Assembly (NCBI GenBank): GCA_019137255.1
Contig: WPDH01000124.1
Span: forward strand, 1 to 64,000
Length of the DNA: 64,000 nt
Source: Corinectria fuckeliana
Lineage: Eukaryota; Ascomycota; Sordariomycetes; Hypocreales; Nectriaceae
Direction: 5' to 3'
Shown one piece after another: positions 1-12,207 of this stretch; position 1 is the first letter of the stretch, and each line of letters opens with the position of its first letter. The notes below the pieces were generated by a model. It had not been told where the DNA came from. It searched no databases and saw only the letters and a program-made list of their open reading frames with translations. The translations under genes and the position numbers were made by a program.

Positions 1-3000
1 TAACTAGTAACTAGTAAGATCTAACTATATAGTAGCTTTATAATAGTTTTATAGTATATATCTTAATACTATTTGCTTATTAGATATCTACTATAAGATT
101 CTTAAGTAAGCCTCTTATATAGCTAGTTAAGACTCTCTTAGTAACTACTATAAACTGTCTTAAGACCTAATATATACTTATACTAAAGATAGTAAGAATC
201 TAAGTATTATCCTTTAAGAGATTTATAATTAGTTGTAAGAGTTAGGGTAGCATACCTAACCTTTAATAGAAAGTCCTAGCTGTAAGGCTAAAAAGATTAA
301 ATGATTTGAGTAAGCTGTGTCACTTAATTGTGCTGTATAACAGGTTATAAGAGAGCTCTCTTAGCGAGCCCTTAGTGAGCCCTCCGCTTAGCTATACCCT
401 TATATTAGTCTGTAAAAGAGAACTATAATATTCTTACTAAGAAGGTAGTATAAGACTACTATAAGTAAGAGATAACCTCTTAAGAGGGTATAGTTAATAA
501 TTATTATAGTATCTAATAGTATATAAGATATAATATTAGAAGCTATACTAGGCGACCTAATAATAATCTTCTTACTAAGACAAGAGGGGATTATTTTTAA
601 TAGTAGTACTATTAGGGATAAAAGTGTTCTCTTATTATAAGCAACTTAAGCTTAAGTTAGAGTCTTAATAGGTGTTTTCTAAAGGGTAGCTAATACTACT
701 TTTTTAATAGTAGTTATAATTATTTTTATAAGAGATAGTAAGATTAGAATCTTACTACTTATATATTAGGTATAACTTATAGTAATATTAGCTAAAGTTA
801 CTACTATTCTCTAAACTAAGAGAAAAGTAGCTTTTAAGATAATTACTTTAAGTTTATATTTAGTCCTAATAATAAGATCTTTAAATTAATTATAGGTTAT
901 TTTTATACTAGGCTTAGCCTATAGTAAGAGTAGGTTTTATAGTAAAAAATTTTCCTTAAGGAGAAGAGAGAGATAGTTTATAATCTTAATATTTTCTATT
1001 TTACTTAGCCTGCTTATTATATATAATATAGTGATAATATAAGAGCAGAAAGAGAGTAAAAAAGGTCTATAAAGAAAGTTAGTTAGGTTAGAATAGATTT
1101 TAAGGGTATAACTAAGGTATAGTAAGAGTAACTATTAAATATTCACAGAAGGTTAACCTAATAATAGTAGCTATTATATATAAGTATTAAAAAGTAATAA
1201 AAATTATAATTTATTACTTTTTTAAGCTCTTAAGAGATATAGTCTAAAAACTTTCTTAAGACTATTATTATTATTTTTATTATAGTATAAACCTAATATT
1301 TCTTAAGAAGAGGTCTTTTAACTCTTACTTTTAAACTTAATAAGGCTAGCTAATTAAGAGCTTTCTATCTTATATAACTATATTATTAATACTAGAGCTT
1401 AGTATCCTCTTTAAAGACTATTCTAAGCTTTAAGGCTATTATAACTAAAGGGCTCTAAATAGATACTCTTATTAAAATAACCTACTAGCTTATATAAAGC
1501 TATATAAAGGCTACTATCTTAGATAATCTTTTTATCTAAAAAACTTTTACTTTTTAATCCTAAATAATACTATTACTATATATCTAAAAGCCTAAGATTA
1601 TATTAAGATATATTCTTAGTATATAGTAAGTATACTTAAGTCTAATAAGCCTGCTCTTAGGAAACCTAGAGTATTAAACTCTTAGGTTAACTATATCTTA
1701 GCCTTTTATAAATATCTTACTATCTCTTATATAAGTAGTCTTTTTAACCTTCTAATTAAAGCCTTCTTTAGAGAACTAGTCTATATAGTTAAAAAAGTAA
1801 TATAAGATACTAAAATTATAAATAGTAATATCTCTAATTATAAGGTCTATAAAGGTTATATTATATATAGCTATATATAAGGTATTTATATAAGAAATAA
1901 GGCTTAAGAGAGAGGTTTAATAAGTAATAGTAATTATTTTTATCTTCTCTTTTAGACTGCTAATTAGTATATAAGTTACCTTTTTTACTAAGGTCTAAGT
2001 ATTAGCCTTTTTTAGCTCTTTTAGGTACTTATTAAACTACTTCTTAAGAGTCTTATCTTACTTAAGGTAAAAGCTTTAGCCCTCTAGGGTATATTTCTTC
2101 TTATATAAGGCTAGAAAGTTAAAGTATCTTTCTTACTATATAGGTATTTATATAAAATACCTTCTTTTATAGCTAGAGTATTTCTAACTTATAGCTTTAG
2201 TCTGCTAGCTTAACTAAGAAGAGTTTAATAACCTAAAAGCTATTATAAAGTAAGCCTAAAAAGAATTTAACTTTTCCTTTCTTATATTATTATAAAAAAG
2301 GTATATAATCTTAAGCAGATTATCTACCTTTTTACTCTTACTCTTCTATCTTATAATAAGCTTATCCTAAGTATAATAAAACTCTTACTAAGACTTTATT
2401 ACCTTTAGAAACTTTCTTTTAGCTCTCTTCTTATTAATAGTAATTACCTTATATATAATATAATTCTTTTAAGCCTTTTTAAACTAGTTAGCTTAAGCTT
2501 TCTAATCTCTTAACTCTTTTTTAGTTATTAGGGCCTAAAACTTTATCTTAACTCTATAGATATTATTCTAGTCTTTAAGATTAATAAAAAGCTTAAGATA
2601 GCTAATAATCTTTTTAAGATCTTATATTTTCCTAATATATATAGTATAACTACCTAAGAGAGTTTTTAAGATAAATATCTTAAGCTTATTTAGCTTCTTC
2701 TTCTTAAGAGTCTTATCTTATAAGCTCTTATCTTATCTTACTTACTAAAATATAAATAGCCTATTATTATTAGCTTACTTAATATTATAGTCTTACTACT
2801 AATCTTTAAGATTAAGCTAATAGATTTATATAGTAAGAGCCTTTTTCTTACTATTACTAATACCTAAAAAATCTAGCCTTTTAGGCTTTAAGAAGAAGTC
2901 TTTCTTATTAATAACTAGTATAAGATCTAATATTAGATTATTAATACCTAATATAATCTTTAAGCTAATATATTTCTAGATTTTATATATTATAGCTAGA

Positions 3001-3350
3001 GTATAAATATACTCTAGCTATAAGATCTAGTTTTTAGCCTTTTTTAGCTTAAGAAGAAAGTTTAAAAATACCTTTATACTATCTATATCTATTATATTAG
3101 TAGCTAAAAATACACTAAGTACTTAGTAAGTAAATTACTTTAGATTATATAAATTACTTAAATTAAAATTTATAGGCCTTAAGGGTAATTACTTAGCTAA
3201 GAGAGAAATTAGTTACTTATAGGTCTTTTTCTAATATTAAAAATAATACTAGATTAATACTAAAAACTAGAATTTACTTAAAAAGTTACTACTAGGCTTA
3301 TAACTATTAATATAACTATATATAACTATATAACTATACTAAGCTAGAAA
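1..3350. repeat. RIP-degraded AT-rich repeat block, left edge
   Basis: The block is extremely AT-rich and dominated by TpA. CpA and TpG are almost absent: the first 120 bases contain no CpA and one TpG. This is the pattern left by repeat-induced point mutation of transposon copies in Pezizomycotina. No open reading frame of note survives. Composition changes sharply at about 3350, where CpA and CpG reappear. The block is presumably old transposon sequence, but I could not identify the element by eye. Positions around 300-400 are less mutated than the rest. Confidence 0.85.
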
Positions 3351-3393
3351 AAGAGGCAGAACAGTAAGTCCCTAAGGGGATCACTATTATCGC

Positions 3394-3410
3394 TAGATGC
3401 CTAGCATCTA
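3394..3410. other. Short perfect hairpin at the AT-block boundary
   Basis: TAGATGC (3394-3400) and GCATCTA (3404-3410) are perfect inverted complements separated by a 3-base loop. The hairpin lies about 45 bp inside normal-composition DNA next to the RIP block. It may be a transposon-end relic or chance; no function is claimed. Confidence 0.4.
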
Positions 3411-3724
3411 AGGCAGAAATGTGGACGGTGCCCGATAGCGGGCCTGACTAGTGGTCCTACCACCAACAGTATCACAGGCCGGCGGGGCTTCGGCATCAGC
3501 CTCTCCACGATCCACTTCAGCTCTTTATCAACAGTAGGCACCAGAGCATGTTGGCACAGACTATGGAGTCAAATGTCCCGGGCTCGGCACTCCAAGGCTT
3601 CTCGCACAATGGCATCCAGATGGGGAATGGTGTGCTGCCATTACCTTCCACGTTCTGCAGATCGTGATAGGTTCTGTGGAGTTCAAGTGCCGCGTCTGCA
3701 ACGACAAAGCTGGATAGATTTGCC

Positions 3725-3730
3725 TATATA
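3725..3730 (+). promoter_or_regulatory. Putative TATA box of the esterase gene
   Basis: TATATA lies about 110 bp upstream of the ATG at 3840, in the normal position for a fungal core promoter. The 5' leader that follows is C/T-rich (ctcctcaactcacc and similar). The promoter region is short, with the RIP block starting only about 490 bp upstream of the start codon. Confidence 0.5.
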
Positions 3731-3839
3731 ACCAGGCTCGAGGGAACGAAGATGGATTGGAATAGAGTCACAGTCAGCATTACTCCTCCTCAACTCACCA
3801 CTCAACCTCCCCAAGCAACATTTTCTCGCCTCAATCACA

Positions 3840-5051
3840 ATGCGCTCCTTCACTCTCTTCCTCTCCCTGATGGCCGGCGTCGGGGCCCTTCCACTCCCCG
3901 ACCCCAGCGGCCCGTACCCCGTCGCAATGCGAGTCCAACCCATGACCGACAAGAGCCGAATCGATCCCTACTCGCCCGAAAGCAACAGGCACAAGCGAAG
4001 GGTGCTGACATCGCTGTTCTGGCCCATTGACGACTCATACTCCTGCACAACGAAGCAGGCGGCTTACATGCCCCCCGCGACAGCAGAGGCGTACGGGGCG
4101 GAAGCCAGCGCCATGGGTCTCAGCAACGACACCTTCTCTGAGCTCACGCTTGGGGTGTGCGACATCTCAAGCCTCAAGGGATGCAGCAGCCACGCCAAGG
4201 GCTCTGGGTACCCCCTCGCTGTATTCTCGCCCGGCGCTGGAAACTCCCGGCTGCTGTATGGTCTCAAGGCCAGATCGCTTGCTAGCCAGGGCTACGTCGT
4301 CATCACCGTCGACCACCCCTACGATGCGGATATCGTCGAGTTCCCGGATGGATCCATCATTGAGACGGCAAACATCCCAGAAGAGGCAGCCGATCTTGTA
4401 AAGCTGACAAAGGTATGTGCTGCAAGCTTCAATTCATAACTAAACTAATCAGTACCCCAGGTTCGCGCAGACGACTTGTCGTTTGTTGTCACTCAGCTTG
4501 AACACACTTCCTCTCGATCCTCCCTCCTCAAAGGACTACCTGGAAAGATCGACTTCGACAGAATCGTCGCTTTAGGCCACTCGCTCGGCGGTGCCAGCGC
4601 CGCAGTAGCAATGCTATCCGACCCGCGACTCCTGGGAGGCGTCGACCTGGACGGTCAAATCTTCGAGCCCGCCCTCTCCAAGGGCCCCAAGAAGCCCTTC
4701 CTGTTGCTCGGCCGCCCGAAGCACCGCGCCGAGGACTCGACTTGGGTTAAGTTCTGGAAGAGCCTGCGAGGACCCAAGGCGGAACTAGAGGTCGCGGGGA
4801 CGGTGCACGGGTCATTCACCGACTTGCCCGCCATCATCAGCACTCTAGGTCTCCCCGACGAGGTCAAGTCTCAGCTGGACGCCATGATCGGCACTATCGA
4901 CAGTAAGAGGCTCGACAAGGTTGTGACCAATACTTTGTCGTCGTTTTTCACCTATGCCCTCGAGGGTACGCCCAAGCCGTTTCTTCATGCCGTCAAGACA
5001 TTCTCCGAGCTGTCTGTGGTTGGCAGCAAGCTTCCCAACAGGGAGAACTGA
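3840..5051 (+). CDS. Secreted PAF-acetylhydrolase-like alpha/beta-hydrolase (esterase/lipase)
   Basis: The CDS has two exons, 3840-4412 and 4461-5051, giving 387 aa. The 48-bp intron has donor GTATGT, branch ACTAAT and acceptor CCCCAG. The N terminus is a signal peptide (MRSFTLFLSLMAGVGA, then LPLPDP). A likely oxyanion-hole motif FSPGAG sits mid-protein. The nucleophile elbow GHSLGG places the catalytic Ser at about 232, the Asp at about 255 (VDLDGQ) and the His at about 307 (GTVHGSF). Order and spacing fit the platelet-activating-factor acetylhydrolase family, which hydrolyses short or oxidised acyl chains from phospholipids. Fungal secreted members have mostly unknown substrates. The substrate is therefore inference; the serine-hydrolase fold is well supported. 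The gene is the first intact one next to the left RIP block. Confidence 0.88.
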
Positions 5052-5370
5052 GAGGCCGTCTCCGATGGAAGAGCCTCCGTGGACTCATTTTCTCTTCACC
5101 GTCAACCCGCTTGCCAGTATCATTCCTGCAAACTTTGTAGAATTATTCGATTACTTCATTTAGATTTAGACACTCATTTGCTTGAACCCTATTTCCTTAC
5201 TTCTTTGTAGTTCGATGTATTTTAAATGAAAATTTCCGACTCTAATGCGCGCTGAGTGATAATGATATTTCAGTGCCCTTGTCGTTTCCGTGGATGGCCT
5301 ATCGTGCTGTATCTAATACTAAATAAATATAAACAAAATCTAGGATTTTAAATAGAGTTAGATAGTGTTA

Positions 5371-5400
5371 GCTAGTATCAGCTAGTATCAGCTAGTATCA
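5371..5400. repeat. 10-bp tandem repeat (3 copies)
   Basis: GCTAGTATCA occurs three times head to tail, preceded by a diverged unit (gatagtgtta, 5361-5370). It lies in the 653-bp spacer between the esterase and the SRPBCC gene. The rest of that spacer (5052-5704) is AT-moderate UTR/promoter sequence in which I see nothing else. Confidence 0.8.
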
Positions 5401-5704
5401 GAGTTAAGGCTTGAGTTCGGGTTATCCCTTGGTGTTTTGAATGAGACGTGTATGACTAGGCACTCATGCATGAGTGACGATATACGAATAGTAATAGTGG
5501 AGATGAGTTCCCTCACTCTTCACACCACATTATTAAGCAGCATCTGGTCATCTTTTACCAGCTACCGTCAAAACCCTCTTTCAATATCACGTACATATGG
5601 GAAGTGATTCGCAACATCCCAAGCACGCTTCCTATATTTTTGAGCCAGGTACCACCCTTCAATTACACACCGTCAATCTCAAGACACGCTCCGACTCTGC
5701 AAAC

Positions 5705-6220
5705 ATGGCATCCTCTGTCATCTGGTCAGCGAAATTCCTCCCAGGGATGACAGACAATTTTGTCTCCAACGAGGTTATCGTAAAGGGCATCACGGCCGAG
5801 CAGGTGTGGCCATTTCTTGCCGTCGTCACAAAGTGGGAGTCCTATTACAACAACGTCAGCCAAACCTCCCCGCCAACTTCGGGCCCTATACTCGAGAAGG
5901 GGGACAAGTTCAGCTGCTCGACTTTTGGGTTCCTTCCTCTTGGCTCGGAAGTCCTGGAGTCTGTTGCTCCCACGGCTACTTGGGCGGGACGACTTGCATG
6001 GAGGGCGCGACAGGATGGTGACGAGGACACGGCCCTGGACGTGTACCACGCGTGGATTGTCGAGGACCTGGAATGGGGCGTCGTTCGAATCTTAAAGCAG
6101 GAGTCTCAAATCGGGAGGCCTGCTGCGGAGCTGGCTCCTACGAGACCCAATCCCATGCTGAACGGACGCCAAGATTGGCTTGATGGTTTGGTCAGAATCA
6201 CGAAGGAGAAGAAGGCCTAA
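5705..6220 (+). CDS. SRPBCC (START/Bet v1-like) domain protein
   Basis: Single exon, 171 aa. I chose the ATG at 5705 because it has A at -3 and G at +4 and the conserved domain begins right after it. An in-frame ATG at 5597 would add 36 residues that look like translated leader. Visible features are VIVKGITAEQVWPFLAVVTKWESYYNNV, a typical N-terminal SRPBCC pattern in two adjoining parts (xxVWPFLAVVTKWESY, then the loop), a central Gly/Phe-rich strand FSCSTFGFLPLGSEVLE, and HAWIVEDLEWG near the C-terminal helix. The superfamily forms a hydrophobic cavity for lipids or polyketide-like ligands. No signal peptide or membrane segment is seen, so it is probably cytosolic. The ligand is unknown. Confidence 0.75.
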   Translation: MASSVIWSAKFLPGMTDNFVSNEVIVKGITAEQVWPFLAVVTKWESYYNNVSQTSPPTSGPILEKGDKFSCSTFGFLPLGSEVLESVAPTATWAGRLAWRARQDGDEDTALDVYHAWIVEDLEWGVVRILKQESQIGRPAAELAPTRPNPMLNGRQDWLDGLVRITKEKKA

Positions 6221-6931
6221 GAAGACATGGTAGCTCCTCAAACCGTCTATCGTATAGGGTGGCAACCTAGGTCACATTTCGTCGGCATGACTCGGTGTGA
6301 GTCCAATCGGAAGCGGCCTTGAGTAAAATTAGTCACTTACATCTCGATCTCACCAATTGACTAGGAAGGTGAAAGGGGAAAAACGACAATGACTACAGAC
6401 TCCGGCTTCGGGGCGGAAGTGGGATGACCGTGGCACCACGCCGGGGACGAGAGTGAGACACCCCTGAGGGAGACGGAGGCCGGTCCGGTCCGGCAAGAGA
6501 TGAAATTTAAAGGAACAGGAGCAGAGCAAGGTGGCGAAGACGTATCTTGGTCGTATCAATCAAGACATAGGCCCAGACTACACCGAGGAAGCAGCCTGTT
6601 TTAGATGGTGCCTGGTTAAACTCACCGATGGGTTGCAGGGATTCATCAACAGACTGTGGTGGCATCGAATCTCTTGTCAGATGTTCGCTGGTGAGCAGTC
6701 ACGTGCTGAGATATTTTCTGAGTCATCGACAGCACCCCGCCAAAATATCGGACCCCTCCAAGCCTTGGCGGGCAGTTTTGGTGGCACAATAATAACCCTA
6801 CAAACTCGCACTTTGAATCGCGGGGCAACAGGAACAGGGCGACAGAACAGGACGGCATCGACAGAGAGACGACCACGACGATCACACAAACACACCCCTT
6901 GACAAACCCCTTCCTCAAGGCCCCATCCACC
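6221..6931. other. Intergenic: 3' region of SRPBCC gene and promoter of glutamyl-tRNA synthetase
   Basis: About 710 bp without a convincing gene. Open frames here (for example 6531-6902) lack domain or codon support. The last 60 bp before the ATG at 6932 are C-rich (ccccttcctc, ccccatccacc), a usual leader for a housekeeping gene in these fungi. No clear TATA box is seen. Confidence 0.6.
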
Positions 6932-8886
6932 ATGGCTAGCTTCGACGCTGAGGCCTTGGCTCCCATCCTCGCCACCGCCGACTTCAAGTCCATCGAGCCT
7001 CACCTCGGCCAGCTCGACAAGTTCCTGACGCTGCGCACGTACCTGGGCGGCTACAGCCTCAGCGCCGCCGACGAGACGGTATGGGCTGCCGTGCGCTCCA
7101 ACAAGGTCGCCGTCGGCCTCATCCGCAAGGGCAGCTTCCTCAACGCCGCCCGCTGGTTCAAGTACATCGAGGATGCCCACCCGGACGTCAAGGAGAGGGC
7201 CGCCGGTCCTAAGAAGGCCGTCAAGGGCGGTGCCAACTACAACATTGGCCTGTCCGACACCAGCAATGGCGTTGTCACGCGTTTCCCTCCTGAGCCTTCG
7301 TAAGTCGTCGACTCGCACGCACTCTCACGGGTTCAGATGGATGAATGCCTGCTAACATGCATACCCAACCCAGTGGCTACCTTCACATCGGTCACGCCAA
7401 GGCTGCCCTCCTCAACGACTACTTCGCCAAGCAGGCCCCCGACGGCAAGCTCCTCGTTCGGTTCGACGACACCAACCCCACCAAGGAGAAGCAGGAGTTC
7501 GAGGACTCCATCCTCCACGACCTGGAGCTGATGGACATCAAGTATGTCTCCGTCACCCACACCAGCGACTACTTCCAGCAGCTCTACGACATTTGCGAGC
7601 AGATGATCCGCGATGGAAACGCCTACGCAGACGACACCGACCCCGAGATCCAAAAGAACGACCGCAAGAACCGTCTCCCCAGCAAGTGCCGCGACCGTCC
7701 CGCCGAGGAGAGCTTGGCCATGTTCCGCGAGATGAAGGCGGGAACCGACCTCGGCCGCAAGCACTGCATTCGAGCCCGCATCGCCTTCGACTCCAACAAC
7801 GGATCCATGCGAGACCCCGTCATTTACCGATTCCCCAACTTCAAGGATAAGGAGCCCGCACCTCACCACCGCACCGGCTGGACCTGGAACATCTACCCCA
7901 CCTACGACTTTGCGTGCCCCGTCGTCGACAGTCTCGAGGGCGTCACTCACGCGCTGCGCACCACCGAGTACGCCGACCGAAACGAGCAGTACCACTGGTT
8001 CCTCGAGAGCCTGAAGCTGCGCAAGGTCAACCTGTGGGAGTTTGCCCGCATTAACTTCATCCGAACCTTCCTCTCCAAGCGAAAGCTCACCAAGGTCGTC
8101 GAGACCGGCCGTGTCACCGGCTGGGACGACCCCCGCCTGCCCACCGTCCGCGGTATCCTGCGCCGTGGCTTGACCGTCGCTGCTCTGCGCGAGTTTATGC
8201 TGAAACAAGGCCCCAGCCGAAACATCGTCACCATGGACTGGACCACCATCTGGTCCATCAACAAGAGAATTCTCGACCCCATTGTGCCTCGATTCATGGC
8301 CATTGAGAAGAAGGATGCCGTGGCCGTCACCATTGTTGGAGGACCCGAGGCCTCATACAAAGAGGAGCGACCTAAGCACGCCAAGAACCCCGATGTCGGC
8401 AACAAGCTGGTGACGTTTGGAAACAAGCTCATCATCGACCAGGCCGACGTTGCGTCATTTGCCGAAAACGAGGAGATCACGCTGATGAGCTGGGGCAACG
8501 CCATCGTGCGGGGCCTCGACAAGACGGTCAGCCCCATCAAGGAGCTCCAGTTGGAGCTGAACCTCAAGGGAGACTTCAAGACTACGGACAAGAAGATCAC
8601 GTGGCTGTCGTCGGATGAGGGCAACCTTATCGAGGCGGAGCTGTGGGACTTTGGCTACCTGATCACCAAGGACACCCTCGAGAAGGACGACGAGCTCGAT
8701 GATTACCTGACGCCTGTCACGGCGACCATGACCGAGGCTCTCTGCGACGCCAGCGTGGGTCAGCTGAAGGAAGGCGAGTTCCTCCAGCTCGAGCGCAAGG
8801 GTTACTTCCGCGTTGACAAGGCGCTCGGCGACGGACCCGAGGGACGAGCTGTCCTCTTCAAGGTGCCAACTGGTGGTACAAAGTGA
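6932..8886 (+). CDS. GUS1: Cytosolic glutamyl-tRNA synthetase
   Basis: The CDS has two exons, 6932-7299 and 7374-8886, giving 626 aa. The 74-bp intron (donor GTAAGT, branch GCTAAC, acceptor CCCAG) splits the Ser codon directly before the class-I signature, so the RFPPEPS/GYLHIGH motif is only contiguous after splicing. HIGH is at about residues 127-130 and the KMSKS-like LSKRKL at about 356-361. TPHHRTG-type, YPTYDFACP and LRTTEY segments are characteristic of eukaryotic GluRS/GlnRS, and GWDDPRLPTVRG follows. The first about 100 residues form a GST-like appended domain, the region that in yeast binds the Arc1p cofactor. C-terminal beta-barrels bind the anticodon. The enzyme charges tRNA-Glu in the cytosol. 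It is somewhat shorter than yeast Gus1p (708 aa). Essential housekeeping gene. Confidence 0.96.
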
Positions 8887-11205
8887 GGGCTGGACAGAGT
8901 TGGAGGATAGTGGTATGATGAGTTGACGATTGTCATGTTCGATAGAGTAACGAAGAGGAATGAAGATGGAGGAACAAAATACAAGGAGGAAATAGAAACT
9001 CGTACCCGCGTATGCTCTGGCTCGCTTGCTGATTGATTGACGGAGGAATGAGGGTTCACTCTGATCTCCGCCATGCTGCCGAAGTAACGTTGATCGATGG
9101 CTTGCGGGATACGAGAATCGCTAAAGAAGCTGCTCAATTGAGACGTGAGATACGACGTACAGTTGGGCTAGAGGCGCCCCCAGTGTTGATGATGTCGCTG
9201 CCGGATTGGGGAAGTGGTTGGCCTGATCTGGAGTCGCCAAGTTATGCAAGGGCGCTGGGGGGCGGCCGCCATTGCAACCGACCAGAGACCTACATTATGT
9301 ACATACTATGTAGTAGCTGGACGATCGCTGGTGATGCCTCCCTACCTGAAAGGGAATATGCATGATGGACTCGGCGCAGGATCGCCATGTAAACGATCGG
9401 ACGATCGGTCGCACGTGTAGTGGCCGGTGGCTGCCATGATCACTCAATCAATCAATCACACACACGGCCGGAAACACGGCCGGAAATGCCACCTGAATCC
9501 AAAGTTCCCAGTGCGCCCGGTGCGGGTGCAGTAGCCAGCTACACGAACTGTCAAATAAAAAAATGGCTATGAGGAGGGTTTCTCGACACGAGCGAGCATT
9601 GCCATTGGGGAAATTGACACGGCGCGCGGATCCACGGAGGTTCTAGAAGGGATTCTCCCAGAGTACGAATTAGCTTACAGCCCGGGGACTAAAAATCATT
9701 CCCTTCGGAGTGACGTTCCATCGCCTGGCAAGGTTGCAAATGACGTCGCTCTGGTCCGCCCCTTACATTCCATCTAGCCAGCCCTTGCCTCCAGACCGAA
9801 GTAAGGGAGAGAAAGGGGGGGGACGGAAAGGTTCCTTTTCTTTTCTTTTCTTGCCCGTCGTCTAAGAGTAGCGTCGGGCTGATGCTAAAAATAAGTCTAA
9901 AAACCCCGTATTTGCCCTACCTACCACCTGAGAACTTGCTGTGTTGCCCCGGCCTAAACCAAACTTAGCGGCAGCTTGTCCTGTCAGTGTTTGAAGCGGT
10001 CAGCCAAGCCGATTGAGGTCTGGGCCTGGACCTACCACTTGTTAGAAGTACCTACCAACTAATTAGTCACTGACTGACTGAGTGGTTGGGATATGGAGCG
10101 GCAATGCGCTGCTGCTGCTTGACGTGGGAGCCTCGTCGTGATGGAAACCAGGACGGCATCGTATCCAGCGAAAGTTAAATGACAATGGCATTCGGCGGGC
10201 ATTTCGCCTGCACGGAGCTTACGCATCGAGGGCCAGAGTACAGCATGCGTAGAGCACCTTGATGCTCATCTCCCTCCACTTGTTATTGCCATTACCGCTA
10301 GATACACATGCGTAGAATACTGTACGTAGAATACCGCTCATCACGCACCTTGGCAGGGCGTCACGTCTAAGGTGAGCTGAGCATGGGGCTGTTCTGCCTG
10401 TCTCCCCCTCCCTCCTCCAACTTAGCAACCTGGCCCACTGGATTTGCGGGGTTGGCTTGGCCTTCCCGACCTGGCCCTTCGGCAACGACACCCGAACCCA
10501 CGTAGTAAGCGTGAGCCAGGGGGAATACGAGGTCCACGGGAGCTGCTGACTTGGTCGTTTTCTTCTCCCGGTGAATGAATGGGCTCGCTAGGAAGCCAAT
10601 TCTGGCGCCAATATTCGACAGGACTTTTACTCTGTCAAGCCAAGATCCAATGCTGGGCCTCTTACTTACTATTACAGCTGGAGGGGATCATTGTGGCATC
10701 AAGGTCCACTGGGAATGAAGCGATGGTCCGTCCGGAGCTGCCGGCCGCCCGACCGACCCCGCTGACTGGCTACGGCCGGTGGCGGCGTCCCGCACAGATC
10801 GACTGATCGCAGTGGAGGAATACGAGATCCGGCAATTCGCCCATCACCTCGTGTTACTTTACCCAGAGACAGTAAGACTACTTGCTACTTGCTTGCTTTG
10901 TGCCAACACGAACAAAGTACCGCGCTCAGCTCAGGGCTGTCCATGCCGTAACCGTAACCGTAACCTGTTGACGGTTGATGGACGCATGGATCGTCCCAAG
11001 TATGTCATCCTGATCTATATGGATATTCCATAGTCGGCTTCAAAGGTATATATAGAGTAGTTGAGCTCCCCATCTCATAAGTTCTTGCTCTCATCATCAC
11101 GCACACTCATCTACACACTCTCAACTCTCAACCTCTTCCATCTGCAACCAAACCAACTCTTCCACCTCTTCACCACTACCACCACCACCACCAACAACCG
11201 CCAAC
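8887..11205. other. Long intergenic region, no gene seen
   Basis: About 2.3 kb without convincing coding sequence; the open frames present (for example 9033-9365, 10219-10491) have no recognisable domain and irregular composition. It contains simple repeats: (AATC)n near 9445, a duplicated ACGGCCGGAAA near 9467-9487, a TTTTC run near 9836-9855, and three CGTAAC units near 10946-10966. It probably holds the 3' end of the synthetase gene and a long promoter for the secreted protein at 11206. Confidence 0.6.
11047..11054 (+). promoter_or_regulatory. Putative TATA box of the small secreted protein gene
   Basis: TATATATA lies about 150 bp upstream of the ATG at 11206. A CT-rich leader follows, ending in a run of CAC/CAA triplets (accaccaccaccaacaa) directly before caacATG. 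Strong TATA plus pyrimidine-rich leader is usual for highly expressed fungal secreted proteins. Confidence 0.6.
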
Positions 11206-11661
11206 ATGCAGTTCTCCGCCGCCTTCCTCGCCGCCATCCTCTCGGCCACCACCCTCGCCTCGCCCGCCCCGGCCAACGAGGCCGTCTCCATGATGGCCGC
11301 CTCGCCCGAGTGGACCATCACCGGTCTCTACCGCAAGTGCGACAAGGCCGACAAGACGTGCACCTGGAACTTCGGCATCAAGACCGGCTCGGCCGCGGCC
11401 ACGACCTGCAAGTACGTCGTCAAGAGCACCAGCTCGACCCCCAAGGCCTCGCGCTCCAACGGCGGACCCGGCAAGTGCGGCGACTTCACCATCACCTCGG
11501 GCTGGAGCGGCCAGTTCGGCGCGGGCAACGGCTTCACCACCCTGTCCGTCGTCAGCGCCAGCAAGAAGCAGATCGTCTGGCCTGCCTACACCGACAAGCA
11601 GCTCGCCGGCGGCAAGACTGTCAAGCCCGATCAGGCCTACGCTCCCGCTATTCTCTCTTAA
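11206..11661 (+). CDS. Small secreted four-cysteine protein (effector-like)
   Basis: Single exon, 151 aa. The signal peptide is MQFSAAFLAAILSATTLASP with a probable cut near Ala-Pro-Ala. The mature protein of about 125 aa has exactly four Cys (in YRKC, KTC, TTC and GKC), enough for two disulfides. Other visible segments are PEWTITGLYRKC, TSGWSGQFGAGNGFTTLSV and IVWPAYTDKQL, which also occur in a widespread family of small secreted proteins from plant-associated and saprotrophic ascomycetes. I cannot name a function for that family. Codon use is strongly C-ending (GCC, ACC, GTC), which with the strong promoter suggests high expression. It could be an effector, a wall protein or a surface-binding protein; there is no direct evidence for any. 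Confidence 0.85.
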   Translation: MQFSAAFLAAILSATTLASPAPANEAVSMMAASPEWTITGLYRKCDKADKTCTWNFGIKTGSAAATTCKYVVKSTSSTPKASRSNGGPGKCGDFTITSGWSGQFGAGNGFTTLSVVSASKKQIVWPAYTDKQLAGGKTVKPDQAYAPAILS

Positions 11662-12207
11662 GCGATCGACCTTTTTTCCACGGAAACCGACCATCAATCA
11701 TCCGTCATGCATGAAATGGATAGCATTTAACCGGGGGCTTTTGGACTCTGGAAATCTTAATAGATAAAAGGGGGACGCGCGGGGGTGGTTTGTATATAAT
11801 TCGACATAACATCTACTTTTCTCAGGTACCCGATTTCTCAATCTGGGTTAGCAATACATCTGAGCTATTTTTTGCAAAGTGTCTGTTCCACTTAATCTCC
11901 AGACCTGTGAGGCATTCTCAAGTTGACTACTCTGTAGCGCGAGAAACACTCCCACTTCCAAGGCTGGTTTTTTGCTCACAGCAGGGCACTTGCCATCCTG
12001 CTCAACAGTTAATGACTGTGCTAAAACTCCAGGAGTTGACTCCCTGCTCTTTTTACGCCAGAATTGTTTCAAATGGCTGTTAGAGGAGTTTCCTTACTGG
12101 GAATGAGTAGATCGAGCTATTTTAGACAACAGCAACCGACATCCCGTTGCCACAAGTGAAATTACTTTGGTAGTAATAAATGTAGCCTGAGAATAACCCG
12201 AGATCGA

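Noticed and set aside
7333..8208. Open frame of 291 codons on the minus strand
   Set aside because: Antisense shadow of the glutamyl-tRNA synthetase; Val/Leu/Gly-rich and without domain.
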